A stretch of 64,000 nucleotides of DNA from Flavobacterium lipolyticum (GCF_020905335.1 NZ_JAJJMN010000001.1:3534001-3598000); one strand, 5' to 3'. Shown: positions 49,326-58,062, counted from the first letter of the stretch. Numbers and translations are program-made. The notes: generated by a model from the letters alone, not told the origin.

Positions 49326-49485
49326 ATCTATACGTTTTGGTGTTAAATCAAAAGGCTAAAGTATGAAAAAGAATGGTTTGTTTTAAAAAGTGAGATGTGA
49401 AATGTGAAAAGTAAAAAGTAAAATGGTAACGCATTTCAGATTTAACGTCTAATGTCTAAAATCTAACATTTCAGAAAATTCACAT

Positions 49486-51792
49486 CTAACAAAATTCACA
49501 AAGAATCGAATATACCAATTCCTTTGTTGGTTTCTGATCTTTTAATTTGGCTCGTACATCGTCAAAAGTAACTTTAAAATCACAACCTGATTTGTATTCA
49601 CTACAGCCGTAGGCCGTTTTACCCTTGAGAATTGTTCCTTTTTGACATTTTGGACACGTTAAGGCATCAGATGCTGCTGTCACTGATTTTGCTTTCGGAG
49701 TGGTTTTCTTCGTCTCTAATTTAAGTTTGTAATTTTCTTCAAAGCGAATCAAACCTTCAACAGTTCCTTCTTCGGTTTTAAACCCTTTTATGTTTACAGT
49801 AGATCCTTTCTGAACCAATCTTAAATATTGATTTTCGGATATTTTTTTCTCTGCAAAAGTATAAGGCAGCAGAAAATCACAACCCGATTTATAATTACCG
49901 CACCCAAAAGCCGATTTTCCTTTTATTAAAGTAGCTTTTTGGCATTTTGGACAGGTTTCGGCTAAAATTCCCGCGGCTTTCTTTTTCTCTGCTTTTACAA
50001 CTGGTTTTTCAATCGTTGCTGCATGCGAAATATTAGCATGTCTGGTTTCGCTTCGTACTTCGGTGACCAAAGCTTCTACCATGCGTTTCATGTTTTTAAT
50101 AAAAGCTCCTGCAGTAAAAGTTCCTTTTTCGATATCTTTCAGTTGCTTTTCCCAGGAACCTGTTAGCTCAGCCGATTTGATAAGTTCGTTCTGAATCGTA
50201 TCAATTAGCTGAATTCCCGTAGGCGTTGGCAAAACCTGTTTTTTGTTTCGAACGATATACTGACGTTTGAAAAGTGTCTCGATAATATTCGCCCTTGTTG
50301 ACGGACGACCAATACCGTTTTCTTTCATGAGTTCGCGAAGATCTTCATCATCGACTTGTTTTCCGGCAGTTTCCATAGCACGCAGCAAAGTCGCTTCGGT
50401 AAACTGGTTGGGTGGTTTGGTTTCTTTTTGCAAAAAAGAAGGCTCATGCGGCCCTTTTTCTCCCACCACAAAACTGGGTAACAAATCCGCTTCTCTTTCT
50501 TTAGCGTTTGGGTCTTCAAATACGACACGAAACCCTTTTTTTAAGATCTCTTTTCCGGTGGTTCTGAAAGTTACGTCAGCGGCTTTACCAATTACTGTGG
50601 TATTGGCTACGAGACAATCATCGTAAAATACGGCAATAAAACGTTTCGTAATAATGTCATAGACCTGCTGCTGGTTGAATTGCAAATGAGCTTCTATTCC
50701 GGTAGGGATAATCGCATGGTGATCTGTAACTTTTTTATCGTTGAAAACCTTTGGTGATTTTTTTATTTTTTTCTCTAAAAGCGGTTGGGTCAATTCGGCA
50801 TATTTCGTTAATTTTTGCAGAATTCCTGGTACTTTTGGATAAATGTCATTTGGTAAGAAGGTGGTATCTACTCTGGGATAGGTGACTACTTTTTGTTCGT
50901 ATAAAGTTTGTACGATTTTAAGCGTTTCATCTGCCGAAAATCCAAATTTGGTATTGCAGTATACTTGCAGACCTGTTAAATCAAATAGCTTTGGAGCGTA
51001 TTCGTTTCCGTTCTTTTTTTCAACCGAAACAATTTCGAATTCACTTTCTTTGACTTTATTGGCCAGAAGCTCTCCATCTTCTTTTTTAAGGAAACGTCCT
51101 TCTTCATAACTAAAAAGAGTTTCTCGGTATAAAGTCTGCAGTTCCCAATACGGCTGAGGTTTAAAATTTTCGATTTCTTTAAATCGGTCCACTACCATGG
51201 CCAATGTAGGTGTCTGTACACGTCCGATAGACAGCACTTGTTTGTAACCGCCATGTTTTACGGTATACAAGCGGGTAGCATTCATTCCCAGCAGCCAATC
51301 GCCAATAGCCCTTGAGAATCCGGCATAGAATAAATTGTCGTAGTTTTCAGAGGGTTTCAGATTTTCAAAACCTTCTTTGATGGCTTCGGTGGTTAGAGAC
51401 GAAATCCATAAACGCTGTACTTCGCCCTTATAATGTGCCTCATTCATCACCCAACGCTGAATAAGTTCTCCTTCCTGCCCGGCATCCCCACAGTTGATGA
51501 CTACTTCGGCTTTGTCAAACAGACTTTTTACGATTTTAAATTGCTTTTGGATGCTTGAACTTTGTACCACTTTGGTTTCAAATTTCTCAGGAAGCATGGG
51601 TAAGTTGTTCAAATCCCAACTTTTCCAATGGGGTTTGTAATCGTTGGGTTCTTTTAAGGTACATAAATGCCCGAAAGTGTAGGTTACAGCATAACCATTG
51701 CCTTCAAAATAACCATCGTGTTTGGTATTGGCTCCCAAAACGGATGCGATTTCACGTGCGACACTTGGTTTCTCAGCAATACAGACCTTCAT
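49486..51792 (-). CDS. Type IA DNA topoisomerase, TopB-like, with altered Toprim motif
   Basis: A 768-residue type IA topoisomerase that passes single DNA strands. The catalytic tyrosine is Tyr305 in VVTYPRVDTTF, and SIGRVQTPTL is the conserved domain III motif. The Toprim motif, normally DxDxE (DADREGE), reads Asp103-Ala-Gly105-Gln-Glu107 (GDAGQEGEL), so the second Asp is Gly. The C-terminus has two Cys-rich repeats (CPKCQKATLIKG..CGNYKSGCDF and CPKCQKGTILKG..CSEYKSGCDF) that bind zinc and DNA. Similar divergent enzymes are widespread in Bacteroidota, often on mobile DNA. The tandem 222-bp repeat lies upstream. Confidence 0.85.
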   Translation of the reverse strand: MKVCIAEKPSVAREIASVLGANTKHDGYFEGNGYAVTYTFGHLCTLKEPNDYKPHWKSWDLNNLPMLPEKFETKVVQSSSIQKQFKIVKSLFDKAEVVINCGDAGQEGELIQRWVMNEAHYKGEVQRLWISSLTTEAIKEGFENLKPSENYDNLFYAGFSRAIGDWLLGMNATRLYTVKHGGYKQVLSIGRVQTPTLAMVVDRFKEIENFKPQPYWELQTLYRETLFSYEEGRFLKKEDGELLANKVKESEFEIVSVEKKNGNEYAPKLFDLTGLQVYCNTKFGFSADETLKIVQTLYEQKVVTYPRVDTTFLPNDIYPKVPGILQKLTKYAELTQPLLEKKIKKSPKVFNDKKVTDHHAIIPTGIEAHLQFNQQQVYDIITKRFIAVFYDDCLVANTTVIGKAADVTFRTTGKEILKKGFRVVFEDPNAKEREADLLPSFVVGEKGPHEPSFLQKETKPPNQFTEATLLRAMETAGKQVDDEDLRELMKENGIGRPSTRANIIETLFKRQYIVRNKKQVLPTPTGIQLIDTIQNELIKSAELTGSWEKQLKDIEKGTFTAGAFIKNMKRMVEALVTEVRSETRHANISHAATIEKPVVKAEKKKAAGILAETCPKCQKATLIKGKSAFGCGNYKSGCDFLLPYTFAEKKISENQYLRLVQKGSTVNIKGFKTEEGTVEGLIRFEENYKLKLETKKTTPKAKSVTAASDALTCPKCQKGTILKGKTAYGCSEYKSGCDFKVTFDDVRAKLKDQKPTKELVYSILCEFC

Positions 51793-51830
51793 TTTTCTCT
51801 TTCTAATTCAAAAGCGAAATTAGGAATTTT

Positions 51831-52340
51831 AAAAGTGGTATTGAAATAATAGAGTTACAAAGTTACAAAGGGACAAAGATGCAAAGGTTTTTGTTTCCCG
51901 CAGATTTAAAGAGATTTGAGCAGATGCACGCGGAATAATTTACAGAAATCATATAGAATCTGCATTGATTTGTGGAATCTGCGTGAAAAAACTTTTGATA
52001 ATTTTAATTTTATAGCCCATGAATAAAGCATAAAACCCACAAACAGAAGCTTAAAAGTGGTATTAAATAATAGAGTTACAAAGTTACAAAGGGGCAAAGT
52101 TGCAAAGGTTTTTGTTTCCCGCAGATTTAAAGAGATTTGAGCAGATGCACGCGGAATAATTTACAGAAATCATATAGAATCTGCATTGATTTGTGGAATC
52201 TGCGTGAAAAAACTTTTGATAATTTTAATTTTATAGCCCATGAATAAAGCATAAAAACCACAAACAGAAGCTTAAAAGTGGTATTGAAATAATAGAGTTA
52301 CAAAGTTATAAAGTTACAAAGGGGCAAAGATGCAAAGGGA
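51831..52340. repeat. Tandem 221-222-bp repeat, two full copies and a third partial
   Basis: The AAAAGTGGTATTGAAATAATAG start recurs at 51831, 52053 and 52274. Each copy carries TTACAAAGTTACAAAGG units and a palindromic CGCAGATTT..AATCTGCG pair. The array fills most of the 759-bp gap upstream of topB. No coding frame in it looks real. Confidence 0.8.
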
Positions 52341-52471
52341 CACAGGGTTTTGTTTCTTGTAAATTTAAAAGAGAATTGAATTGGTATGGACAGAAGGATT
52401 TAAAAAAATCTGCATAATCTGCGAGAGAAAAAAATAGATGTTTTTTAATCTCCTGGCTCAGGAATAAAAGA

Positions 52472-52500
52472 AAAAACCACAAACAGTAGCTTGTGGTTTT
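52472..52500 (-). terminator. Terminator after the CxxCH lipoprotein
   Basis: The stem AAACCACAA / TTGTGGTTT with a short loop lies about 52 bp past the minus-strand stop. Confidence 0.65.
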
Positions 52501-52551
52501 GTGTAGGTATAAATTTTAGTTTTGCCTTAAAGTAAAAGACTTGCTATTGGG

Positions 52552-53994
52552 TTATTTTAATTTTAGACGCAAATTGGATTCTCTCAAAAATTCATTAACA
52601 TGTTCTTGCTTGATTTGTGTTCTGTTTAACCCTTTCAGATTGCCTACATATCCTGTAAAAACATGGCTTATATTGAGGGGAGAAATAACACCTTTATGAG
52701 ATGTATTATGGCAAAAGAAGCAATTAACAAGATCGTTAACTGAAGTTTTACTTATTGTTGTTGGACTAAATCCTGCCTGAACATAGGTTTCCATCGTAAT
52801 ATTGTAGGCTGCAACAGAACCTCTGGTTAGTTTTCCGGGGTTAGAATCTGAAAGAGTATCACCTAACGAATTTAATAAGGCCGCTTGAGCCTGAGTAGTA
52901 TTGTATCCTTCAGTATTAATCCATAATGAACCATTGTAAAAATAATTATTCCAGATACCCTTCAGCTGTGTTTTAACGCTTTGATTGATAGTACGAATAT
53001 TATTGAAGTTTTGTGAACCATTTTGACTTGTTTTCATATAAACCTGAACATTATGCGGGCCTTTCATTACTTTTTCGACAGGAACACCATATTTGTAAAC
53101 AGAAAAGATATCGGTATAAATTCCGTTCTTACTAGTTATATTTTTAACGGTTGCGGTGTCTTTTTTATTAAAAAAAGGATAATCAACTGTACTTGTCACT
53201 GGTGCATCAGTTGTTGGTGTAGCTTTAGACCAATCGTAAGCAGGGGCAAGATTTTCATGTTCAAAAGTAGCCCATACAAATTCGGGATGATTTTCTACTA
53301 CTCCAACGACATGCATCCCCAAAAGTGCTATTCTTTTTTTCACTCCATTGATGACACCCTGAGTAATAAAATAGGAAGAAGGATCTTTAAGAGCACTCGC
53401 ATCAATCCAGGAGGTTTTAAGTTCTAAGGAGCCTACAGGAAAAGTTATATCTTTTATTTTGGCAGGATCTTTTTTTGCTATTGGACCATATTTTAGCATG
53501 GTTGAATACATAAGGTTGTCCATGAAAATAGAATAATAAACCGTAGTAGATTTAGGAACACCTGATGTATATTTAGGGGTTTTTAAAATGTCCTGTGGAG
53601 AACTTGCCTGGGCGGTATCTCTTAGAACAACAATTCCTTCACTTGTATCTACTCTTTTACCTTCCGCAGTCACCTGAATTAATTTACGCATAAATAATGG
53701 CAGTCCATTGACGTCATTGGTGAGCCAAAGAAACTTTTGCCACGACCATTGATGAAAATCACAATTCGTTACCGTTGCATTGTTAGCAAATACGCTCGTT
53801 GGTCCTTCATTTGGCGGAGGAGTCTGGCGCGTGTTGTTTACCATCGTAAACCAATTAGCAGGAGCTAAACAGGTAGCATCAGCGGCAGTTTTGTTTAGTG
53901 TTGTGTAAGTGTCTTTTTCTGTCTTTGGATCCTTTTTACAGGCACAGAAGGCGATTAGCGTGATTAAAAGCAATACCTTTTTTGTAGTTTTCAT
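52552..53994 (-). CDS. Lipoprotein with a single CxxCH heme-like motif
   Basis: 480 residues. The signal peptide ends in a Cys-rich AFCACKKD (Cys19 probably lipidated). The mature protein has no repeat. Near the end it has Cys425-Phe-Phe-Cys428-His429 (NCFFCHNTSH), the minimal c-type heme attachment motif, with Met residues nearby that could be an axial ligand. A DHQ/DW-rich middle and many aromatic residues suggest a large soluble domain. I do not recognise the family. It may be a c-type cytochrome-like electron carrier or a zinc-binding Cys motif. A PHEFVWATFEHENLAP block (about 235-250) looks conserved. Confidence 0.6.
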   Translation of the reverse strand: MKTTKKVLLLITLIAFCACKKDPKTEKDTYTTLNKTAADATCLAPANWFTMVNNTRQTPPPNEGPTSVFANNATVTNCDFHQWSWQKFLWLTNDVNGLPLFMRKLIQVTAEGKRVDTSEGIVVLRDTAQASSPQDILKTPKYTSGVPKSTTVYYSIFMDNLMYSTMLKYGPIAKKDPAKIKDITFPVGSLELKTSWIDASALKDPSSYFITQGVINGVKKRIALLGMHVVGVVENHPEFVWATFEHENLAPAYDWSKATPTTDAPVTSTVDYPFFNKKDTATVKNITSKNGIYTDIFSVYKYGVPVEKVMKGPHNVQVYMKTSQNGSQNFNNIRTINQSVKTQLKGIWNNYFYNGSLWINTEGYNTTQAQAALLNSLGDTLSDSNPGKLTRGSVAAYNITMETYVQAGFSPTTISKTSVNDLVNCFFCHNTSHKGVISPLNISHVFTGYVGNLKGLNRTQIKQEHVNEFLRESNLRLKLK

Positions 53995-54255
53995 AAGTTG
54001 GGGTCTTTAGTTCGTTTTTGTAGTTATCTCTTTTTGAATAGTTGAAAGTAGGTAATTAAGAAACGGGCTTCTTAAAAAATGTCTTAAACGCTCCATTTTT
54101 AGGTATGAAGACCAGAAAAGAGTGTATGAACAAAATAGAAGATTATTCTTTTGTTCTAAATTAAAAAATAATAAGATAATTACTTCAAAATGTATGATAT
54201 AAAAGATTAAAATAATTATATTCGTTCTGCCAAAACTAATCTTAAACCGTTAGAA

Positions 54256-55047
54256 ATGAATATAAAACAAGCTACGACTATAGACGAAGTCATTCAGCTA
54301 CTGGATGAAATAATTGCAGTGTCTAAAATAGAACAAAGTAACATAGGTTTATTTGCAACGTTATACCGTGAAGTCACTGTGAAAGTAAAAGAAGGTATTC
54401 AAAATGGTTCTTTTGAAAATGGAGAGCGAATGGAGAAACTGGATGTCATTTTTGCCAATCGGTATTTAAAGGCCTATTACGAATATAAAGCCAAAGAAAA
54501 ACCATCAGAATGTTGGGGTTTTGCCTTCGAACAAGCCGAAAAGTTTTGGCCTATAGTACTGCAGCACCTATTACTCGGAATGAATGCCCATATCAACCTG
54601 GACTTAGGGATAGCCGCCGCAGAGATCAGTACAGTAGAAGATATAGGAAGTTTAAAAGCTGATTTCGACAAAATAAATACCATTCTAAGCAGTCTTGTAG
54701 GAAGCGTAGAAAAATGTTTGATTAAAATTTGGCCAACGCTTACCTGGATATTAAAAGTAACAGGCAAAGCAGACACCTTTTTTATTGACTTCAGCATGGA
54801 AACCGCCAGAGACGGTGCCTGGAAATTTGCCAATGAATTTGTAGCGGTTCCGGAGGCTAAAAGAGAAGCCTGTACACATGAAAGAGACGAGAGAATAACA
54901 GAAATCGCCCGCTTGGTTTCGAACCCGGGATATTTTGTAAGTGCTGTTTTCAAATTCATTCGTTTGTTCGAAAGAGGTACAGTTGCTCAAAAAATAATTG
55001 ACATGCAGATCGTTGAGCAAAAAAACTTAGAATGTGCTGTTGCATAA
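54256..55047 (+). CDS. DUF5995 family protein
   Basis: 263 residues, mostly helical, soluble, no signal peptide. Segments such as RYLKAYYEYKAKEKPSECWGFAFE and HLLLGMNAHINLDLGIA match the DUF5995 family, in which several His and Asp residues (AHINLDLG) could bind a metal. Function unknown. It lies directly before a REP-like composite repeat and has its own upstream gap with AT-rich sequence. Confidence 0.7.
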   Translation: MNIKQATTIDEVIQLLDEIIAVSKIEQSNIGLFATLYREVTVKVKEGIQNGSFENGERMEKLDVIFANRYLKAYYEYKAKEKPSECWGFAFEQAEKFWPIVLQHLLLGMNAHINLDLGIAAAEISTVEDIGSLKADFDKINTILSSLVGSVEKCLIKIWPTLTWILKVTGKADTFFIDFSMETARDGAWKFANEFVAVPEAKREACTHERDERITEIARLVSNPGYFVSAVFKFIRLFERGTVAQKIIDMQIVEQKNLECAVA

Positions 55048-55200
55048 TATTGATTCCGCTAGGAATGAAATATTGTGTAGCAACGGATTTCAATGCGTTG
55101 AAAAAAAGGATTTTCGTTTTACAAAGTTCCATAGGAACGACACCTAATTTATCGTCTTTATAGGTGTCGAACTGCTGGTTCTTTTTTGTATACGTGATTG
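55046..55200. repeat. Composite REP-like repeat, left copy
   Basis: In order: ATTCCGCTAGGAAT, CAACGGATTTCAATGCGTTG, GTTCCATAGGAAC, and the hairpin GACACCTA..TAGGTGTC with the tail CGAACTGCTGG. A near-copy is at 55844-55995 in the same orientation. Confidence 0.7.
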
Positions 55201-55251
55201 TTCAAATTGGATTAAAATGCAATCTGCAATATTGGCCAGGCCTATGGCTCT

Positions 55252-55728
55252 TTACCTTGATGATGTATTTTTTTCTTTTAACCGAATGTTTTCGGTTTTT
55301 ATAGAATCTTTTGGTTTTATGGTATCTTCCGGCTTAGTTACTTTGGTTTCATTTATTGTGTCATTATCGATTACGGCAGTTTCACCATTTACCATAGCTT
55401 TTCCCATACAACTGGTTAGGGAGAAAACTAAACTCAAAGAAAATAAAGCCATTTTTTTAATGGGTTTGATTCTAATTCGGTTAAATCGATTTTTTAAATG
55501 ATCGTATTTCGTATTTTTTTCAGTTTCTATTTGAGTAGATTTAAAATAGCCACAGATATTTTCTTTACCCGAATTTTCAATAAAATAGTTCTGAATTTCG
55601 GTAGTATTCATTTTCGTAAAATCAACTACAGTTTTACTACACGAACCACATAATCTACCATTTTTATTGGGTGACATTGAGTTCCAGTTTTCATTACAAG
55701 GTTTTGGTACAGTTATTTTATTTTCCAT
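55252..55728 (-). CDS. Protein with N-terminal Cys-rich domain and internal TM/lipobox segment
   Basis: I chose the Met at 55728 (MENKITVPKPC, 158 residues). An ATG at 55764 would add 12 residues. The N-terminus has CNENWNSMSPNKNGRLCGSCSKTVVDFT, a Cys-rich motif family of Bacteroidota (C..C..C..C, possibly zinc or redox), and a later IENICGYFK segment. After about 100 residues a hydrophobic stretch with SLTSC is followed by an acidic, Lys/Asp-rich C-terminus. Function unknown. It is the only gene between the two composite repeats. Confidence 0.55.
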   Translation of the reverse strand: MENKITVPKPCNENWNSMSPNKNGRLCGSCSKTVVDFTKMNTTEIQNYFIENSGKENICGYFKSTQIETEKNTKYDHLKNRFNRIRIKPIKKMALFSLSLVFSLTSCMGKAMVNGETAVIDNDTINETKVTKPEDTIKPKDSIKTENIRLKEKNTSSR

Positions 55729-55843
55729 GGTTATTTTAAATTGATAATTCAATTGGTTAGACAAAAATTATTCCAGAATGAGAATATTTTTCTACCTATT
55801 TAGTTTTTTTTGCGATGTGCACATCTCGCTCTTGCTGACGTAT

Positions 55844-55995
55844 CAATTTAATTCCGTAGGAATGAAATATTTTGTAGCAACGGATTTTAATCCGTTGAAA
55901 AAAGGTTTTTCGTTTTGTAAAGTTCCATAAGAACGACACCTATTTGCCGTCTTTATAGGTTTCGAACTGTTGGTCTTTTTTGTAAACGTATATAT
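55844..55995. repeat. Composite REP-like repeat, right copy
   Basis: Repeats the units of 55046-55200 in the same order (ATTCCGTAGGAAT, CAACGGATTTTAATCCGTTG, GTTCCATAAGAAC, GACACCTA..TAGGTTTC) with a few changes, 798 bp to the right. Confidence 0.7.
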
Positions 55996-56126
55996 TTAAA
56001 TTAAGACATTCGAAGGCTACAAATTAATATTTGTTTTGTGAAGTCTCATGATTTTTACGAGTTAAGACTTCGAAGAGCGGAATTTCGGTTATAGAACTTT
56101 ACACCGTTTCTTCCGAGTAGTTCAAT

Positions 56127-56423
56127 TCATAGAATTTTATGTAGCTCATCCAGCAATTCCATTTCGTCACTGGGTAAAAGCTGTAATGCGATTTCGAGTA
56201 AGTTCATGATATCAATGTCAGTCTCCGATGGATCATTTTTAAGTGTTTGAATACAGGTTCGCAGTAAAGAAGAAATAGTCGAATTTAACTCATGGTAACT
56301 GGCTATTTTGAAACGAGACACAACCAAATCATTCTGCTGTTCGGGTTTCAGACTTGTAAAAAAGTTCATTTTAGAGACTATGTTTAAAAATTGGATTGCT
56401 TGTACTGTACGGTCTTCTTTCAT
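56127..56423 (-). CDS. Hypothetical small helical protein
   Basis: 98 residues, soluble, helical, rich in Leu and acidic residues, with a DEMELLDELHKIL C-terminus. I recognise no family. It is divergent from the XRE gene, 165 bp away, with the twin palindromes in between, so it could be co-regulated by that protein. Confidence 0.5.
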   Translation of the reverse strand: MKEDRTVQAIQFLNIVSKMNFFTSLKPEQQNDLVVSRFKIASYHELNSTISSLLRTCIQTLKNDPSETDIDIMNLLEIALQLLPSDEMELLDELHKIL

Positions 56424-56514
56424 GGTGTGTAGTTTTTAAATTGATGTAAAAATCTTACTTTTGAAAAATATTTGGCAAGTAAGCCAGAGATGGCATGATA
56501 TAAAAATATTCAGG

Positions 56515-56549
56515 TTTGTAAGTGACAAATGAACTTTGTTTTTTACAAA
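56515..56549. promoter_or_regulatory. Twin palindromes TTTGT-N5-ACAAA (candidate XRE operator)
   Basis: TTTGT-AAGTG-ACAAA at 56515-56529 and TTTGT-TTTTT-ACAAA at 56535-56549 are 20 bp apart, centre to centre, just upstream of the XRE gene promoter. This is the spacing expected for two operator sites on one face of the helix. Confidence 0.55.
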
Positions 56550-56576
56550 AACCTATTTTTCTTTGCAAATTTTAAA

Positions 56577-56584
56577 TATCTTTG
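56577..56584 (+). promoter_or_regulatory. -7 element TATCTTTG just before the XRE start
   Basis: An exact TANNTTTG match ends 4 bp before the ATG at 56589. If used, the transcript would begin at about the start codon, making the XRE mRNA leaderless. I see no well-spaced TTG upstream. Confidence 0.4.
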
Positions 56585-56588
56585 ATTT

Positions 56589-57002
56589 ATGAGTACAACA
56601 GCAAAACCAAAACATATCGGAAGAAACATTAGCCGAATTAGAGAGCTAAAAGGAATGAAACAAGAAGCTTTGGCTATGGCAATTGGCGTAACCCAGCAAA
56701 CAGTTTCTAATCTTGAAGCCAGTGAAACGGTAGAGGAAAGTAAACTGGTAGAAATTGCAAAAGCGCTTGAAGTAAGTGTAGAAGCGATTAAAAATTTTTC
56801 GGAAGAAGCGGTTTTTAATTATTTCAATACTTTTAATGAAGCAGTTTCAGGTAGTAATTTTGGTCCTCAAAGTACTTGTACTTTCAATCCTCTAGATAAA
56901 GTCGTTGAACTTTACGAACGTTTAGTACTCGCTGAAAAAGAATTGGTGAAGGCTGAAAAAGAAAAAGTCGAATATTTAGAGAAAGTACTGAAAGGAAAGT
57001 AA
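56589..57002 (+). CDS. XRE family helix-turn-helix regulator
   Basis: 137 residues. The N-terminal HTH (about 12-65) reads RNISRIRELKGMKQEALAMAIGVTQQTVSNLEASE, a clear Cro/CI-type fold. The C-terminal 40 residues are a Lys/Glu-rich coiled coil (LYERLVLAEKELVKAEKEKVEYLEKVL), suggesting dimers. XRE proteins of this length are common next to toxin genes as autoregulating antitoxins, but also occur alone. It ends 40 bp before the ADP-ribosyltransferase-like gene on the same strand, with twin palindromes at its promoter. Confidence 0.8.
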   Translation: MSTTAKPKHIGRNISRIRELKGMKQEALAMAIGVTQQTVSNLEASETVEESKLVEIAKALEVSVEAIKNFSEEAVFNYFNTFNEAVSGSNFGPQSTCTFNPLDKVVELYERLVLAEKELVKAEKEKVEYLEKVLKGK

Positions 57003-57042
57003 TAGTCTCGAAAGAGAGTTTTTATAAGATTGTTCAGAAGTC

Positions 57043-57600
57043 ATGGTGAAAGATTTACAAAAATATGCTGAAACTTTTTTGACCACAGAGCTAAAAGAAA
57101 TTTTAAGTTCTAATCGACACAAAAATACAAGTGAGTTAAATGAATTTGAAAAGGCAATTATTTATAATTATTCTGATATTGGTTATGAATCTTTGAATGA
57201 AACTTTAAGAGATGGAAAAGATTTACCTGAATTTGGAAAATATTTAAATTATGCTCTTAAGAAGTTGCCGGATTATAAATTGCTTTGCTACAGATCTATA
57301 AAAGTTAGTAAGTCGAAATTACAGAAATATTACGATGCTCTTAAAAATAATTCGATTATAATTGAAGAGAGCTTTTTATCTTGCAGTAAGTCAAGATTTG
57401 TAGCTTCAGGTTTTAGCAGTAGTCCATTATTCATAATTTCTTCTAAAAGAGGAAAAGACATAGAAAAAATTGCTAAATTTGGTATAGACAATGGAGAAAA
57501 TGAAAGGGAAGTGCTATTTATGTCAGGTTCAAAATTTAAAGTTATGGACATTACAGAAGCAGCAGATAAAACGATTAGAATAACACTTGAAGAAGTTTGA
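57043..57600 (+). CDS. Putative ADP-ribosyltransferase (R-S-ExE type), cytoplasmic
   Basis: 185 residues with no signal peptide or membrane segment. The order of motifs matches the R-S-ExE class of ADP-ribosyltransferase toxins: an Arg in LCYRSIK (Arg84), a Ser pair in EESFLSCSKS (Ser113-Cys-Ser115) and Glu-Arg-Glu in NEREVLFMSGSKFKV (Glu154-x-Glu156), followed by the usual GSKFKV strand. The N-terminal half (FEKAIIYNYSDIGYESLNETLRDG) resembles the helical start of exoenzyme-type ARTs. The target is unknown. The stop is one base before the start of the next gene. Its length, the lack of an export signal and the XRE neighbour suggest an intracellular toxin of a toxin-antitoxin type module, or a phage-related effector. 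Confidence 0.65.
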   Translation: MVKDLQKYAETFLTTELKEILSSNRHKNTSELNEFEKAIIYNYSDIGYESLNETLRDGKDLPEFGKYLNYALKKLPDYKLLCYRSIKVSKSKLQKYYDALKNNSIIIEESFLSCSKSRFVASGFSSSPLFIISSKRGKDIEKIAKFGIDNGENEREVLFMSGSKFKVMDITEAADKTIRITLEEV

Positions 57601-57601
57601 T

Positions 57602-57961
57602 ATGGATTTGGTAAAAGAATATAATGAAAAATCACATTTCAAAAATGCAAATGATATTTTTGAAGTTTTGGCGGATGTTCTTATGTCTGGAACTATAAAA
57701 TCTGAATATAAAAATCCTCACACCATTGAAAATAAGGAGGGAATTAATTCTCTTGTGATAAAATTTCTGGAGGATGTTTTGTCTAATGATTTGGCTAATA
57801 CTAAGAAAAGGAAACTGTCTGTAATAAATTTATTAGACGAATTCAATTACAGAAATGAAATACTTCATTTAATGGCAGTAAAAAACTCCTCAAAAGGTAA
57901 TGAGCTCGAAAAAACATCTGAGAGAATGGGACGAAAATTTATGTCGTCTGTAAAAGAATAA
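57602..57961 (+). CDS. Small partner protein downstream of the ADP-ribosyltransferase
   Basis: I chose ATG 57602 (119 residues, MDLVKEYNEKSH). An upstream TTG at 57587 would overlap the ART gene. The ATG is one base after the ART stop, so translation is probably coupled. The protein is predicted helical with many charged residues and no known domain. Position and size fit an immunity or antitoxin protein, but this is inference only. Confidence 0.6.
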   Translation: MDLVKEYNEKSHFKNANDIFEVLADVLMSGTIKSEYKNPHTIENKEGINSLVIKFLEDVLSNDLANTKKRKLSVINLLDEFNYRNEILHLMAVKNSSKGNELEKTSERMGRKFMSSVKE

Positions 57962-57976
57962 TATTTTACCCGTTAT

Positions 57977-58000
57977 GTTCACGAGCGTCCAGCTCGTACT
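57977..58000. repeat. REP-like palindrome CGAGC..GCTCG, copy 1
   Basis: GTTCACGAGCGTCCAGCTCGTAC: the same GTTCACGAGC opening as the three copies at 58974, 59553 and 60383, with a different right arm. Confidence 0.6.
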
Positions 58001-58024
58001 AACATAGGAAATTTTTATAATAAG

Positions 58025-58062
58025 AATGCTCAAATGTTTTTTTTAGACATTTGAGCATTTTT
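58025..58062 (+). terminator. Terminator after the ART module
   Basis: The arms AATGCTCAAATG and CATTTGAGCATT form a perfect 12-bp stem around an 11-base T-rich loop, followed by a T run, 64 bp after the partner gene stop. Confidence 0.8.

Noticed and set aside
51906..52097. 63-residue ORF in the tandem repeat
   Set aside because: It lies inside the 222-bp repeat and has no codon bias.
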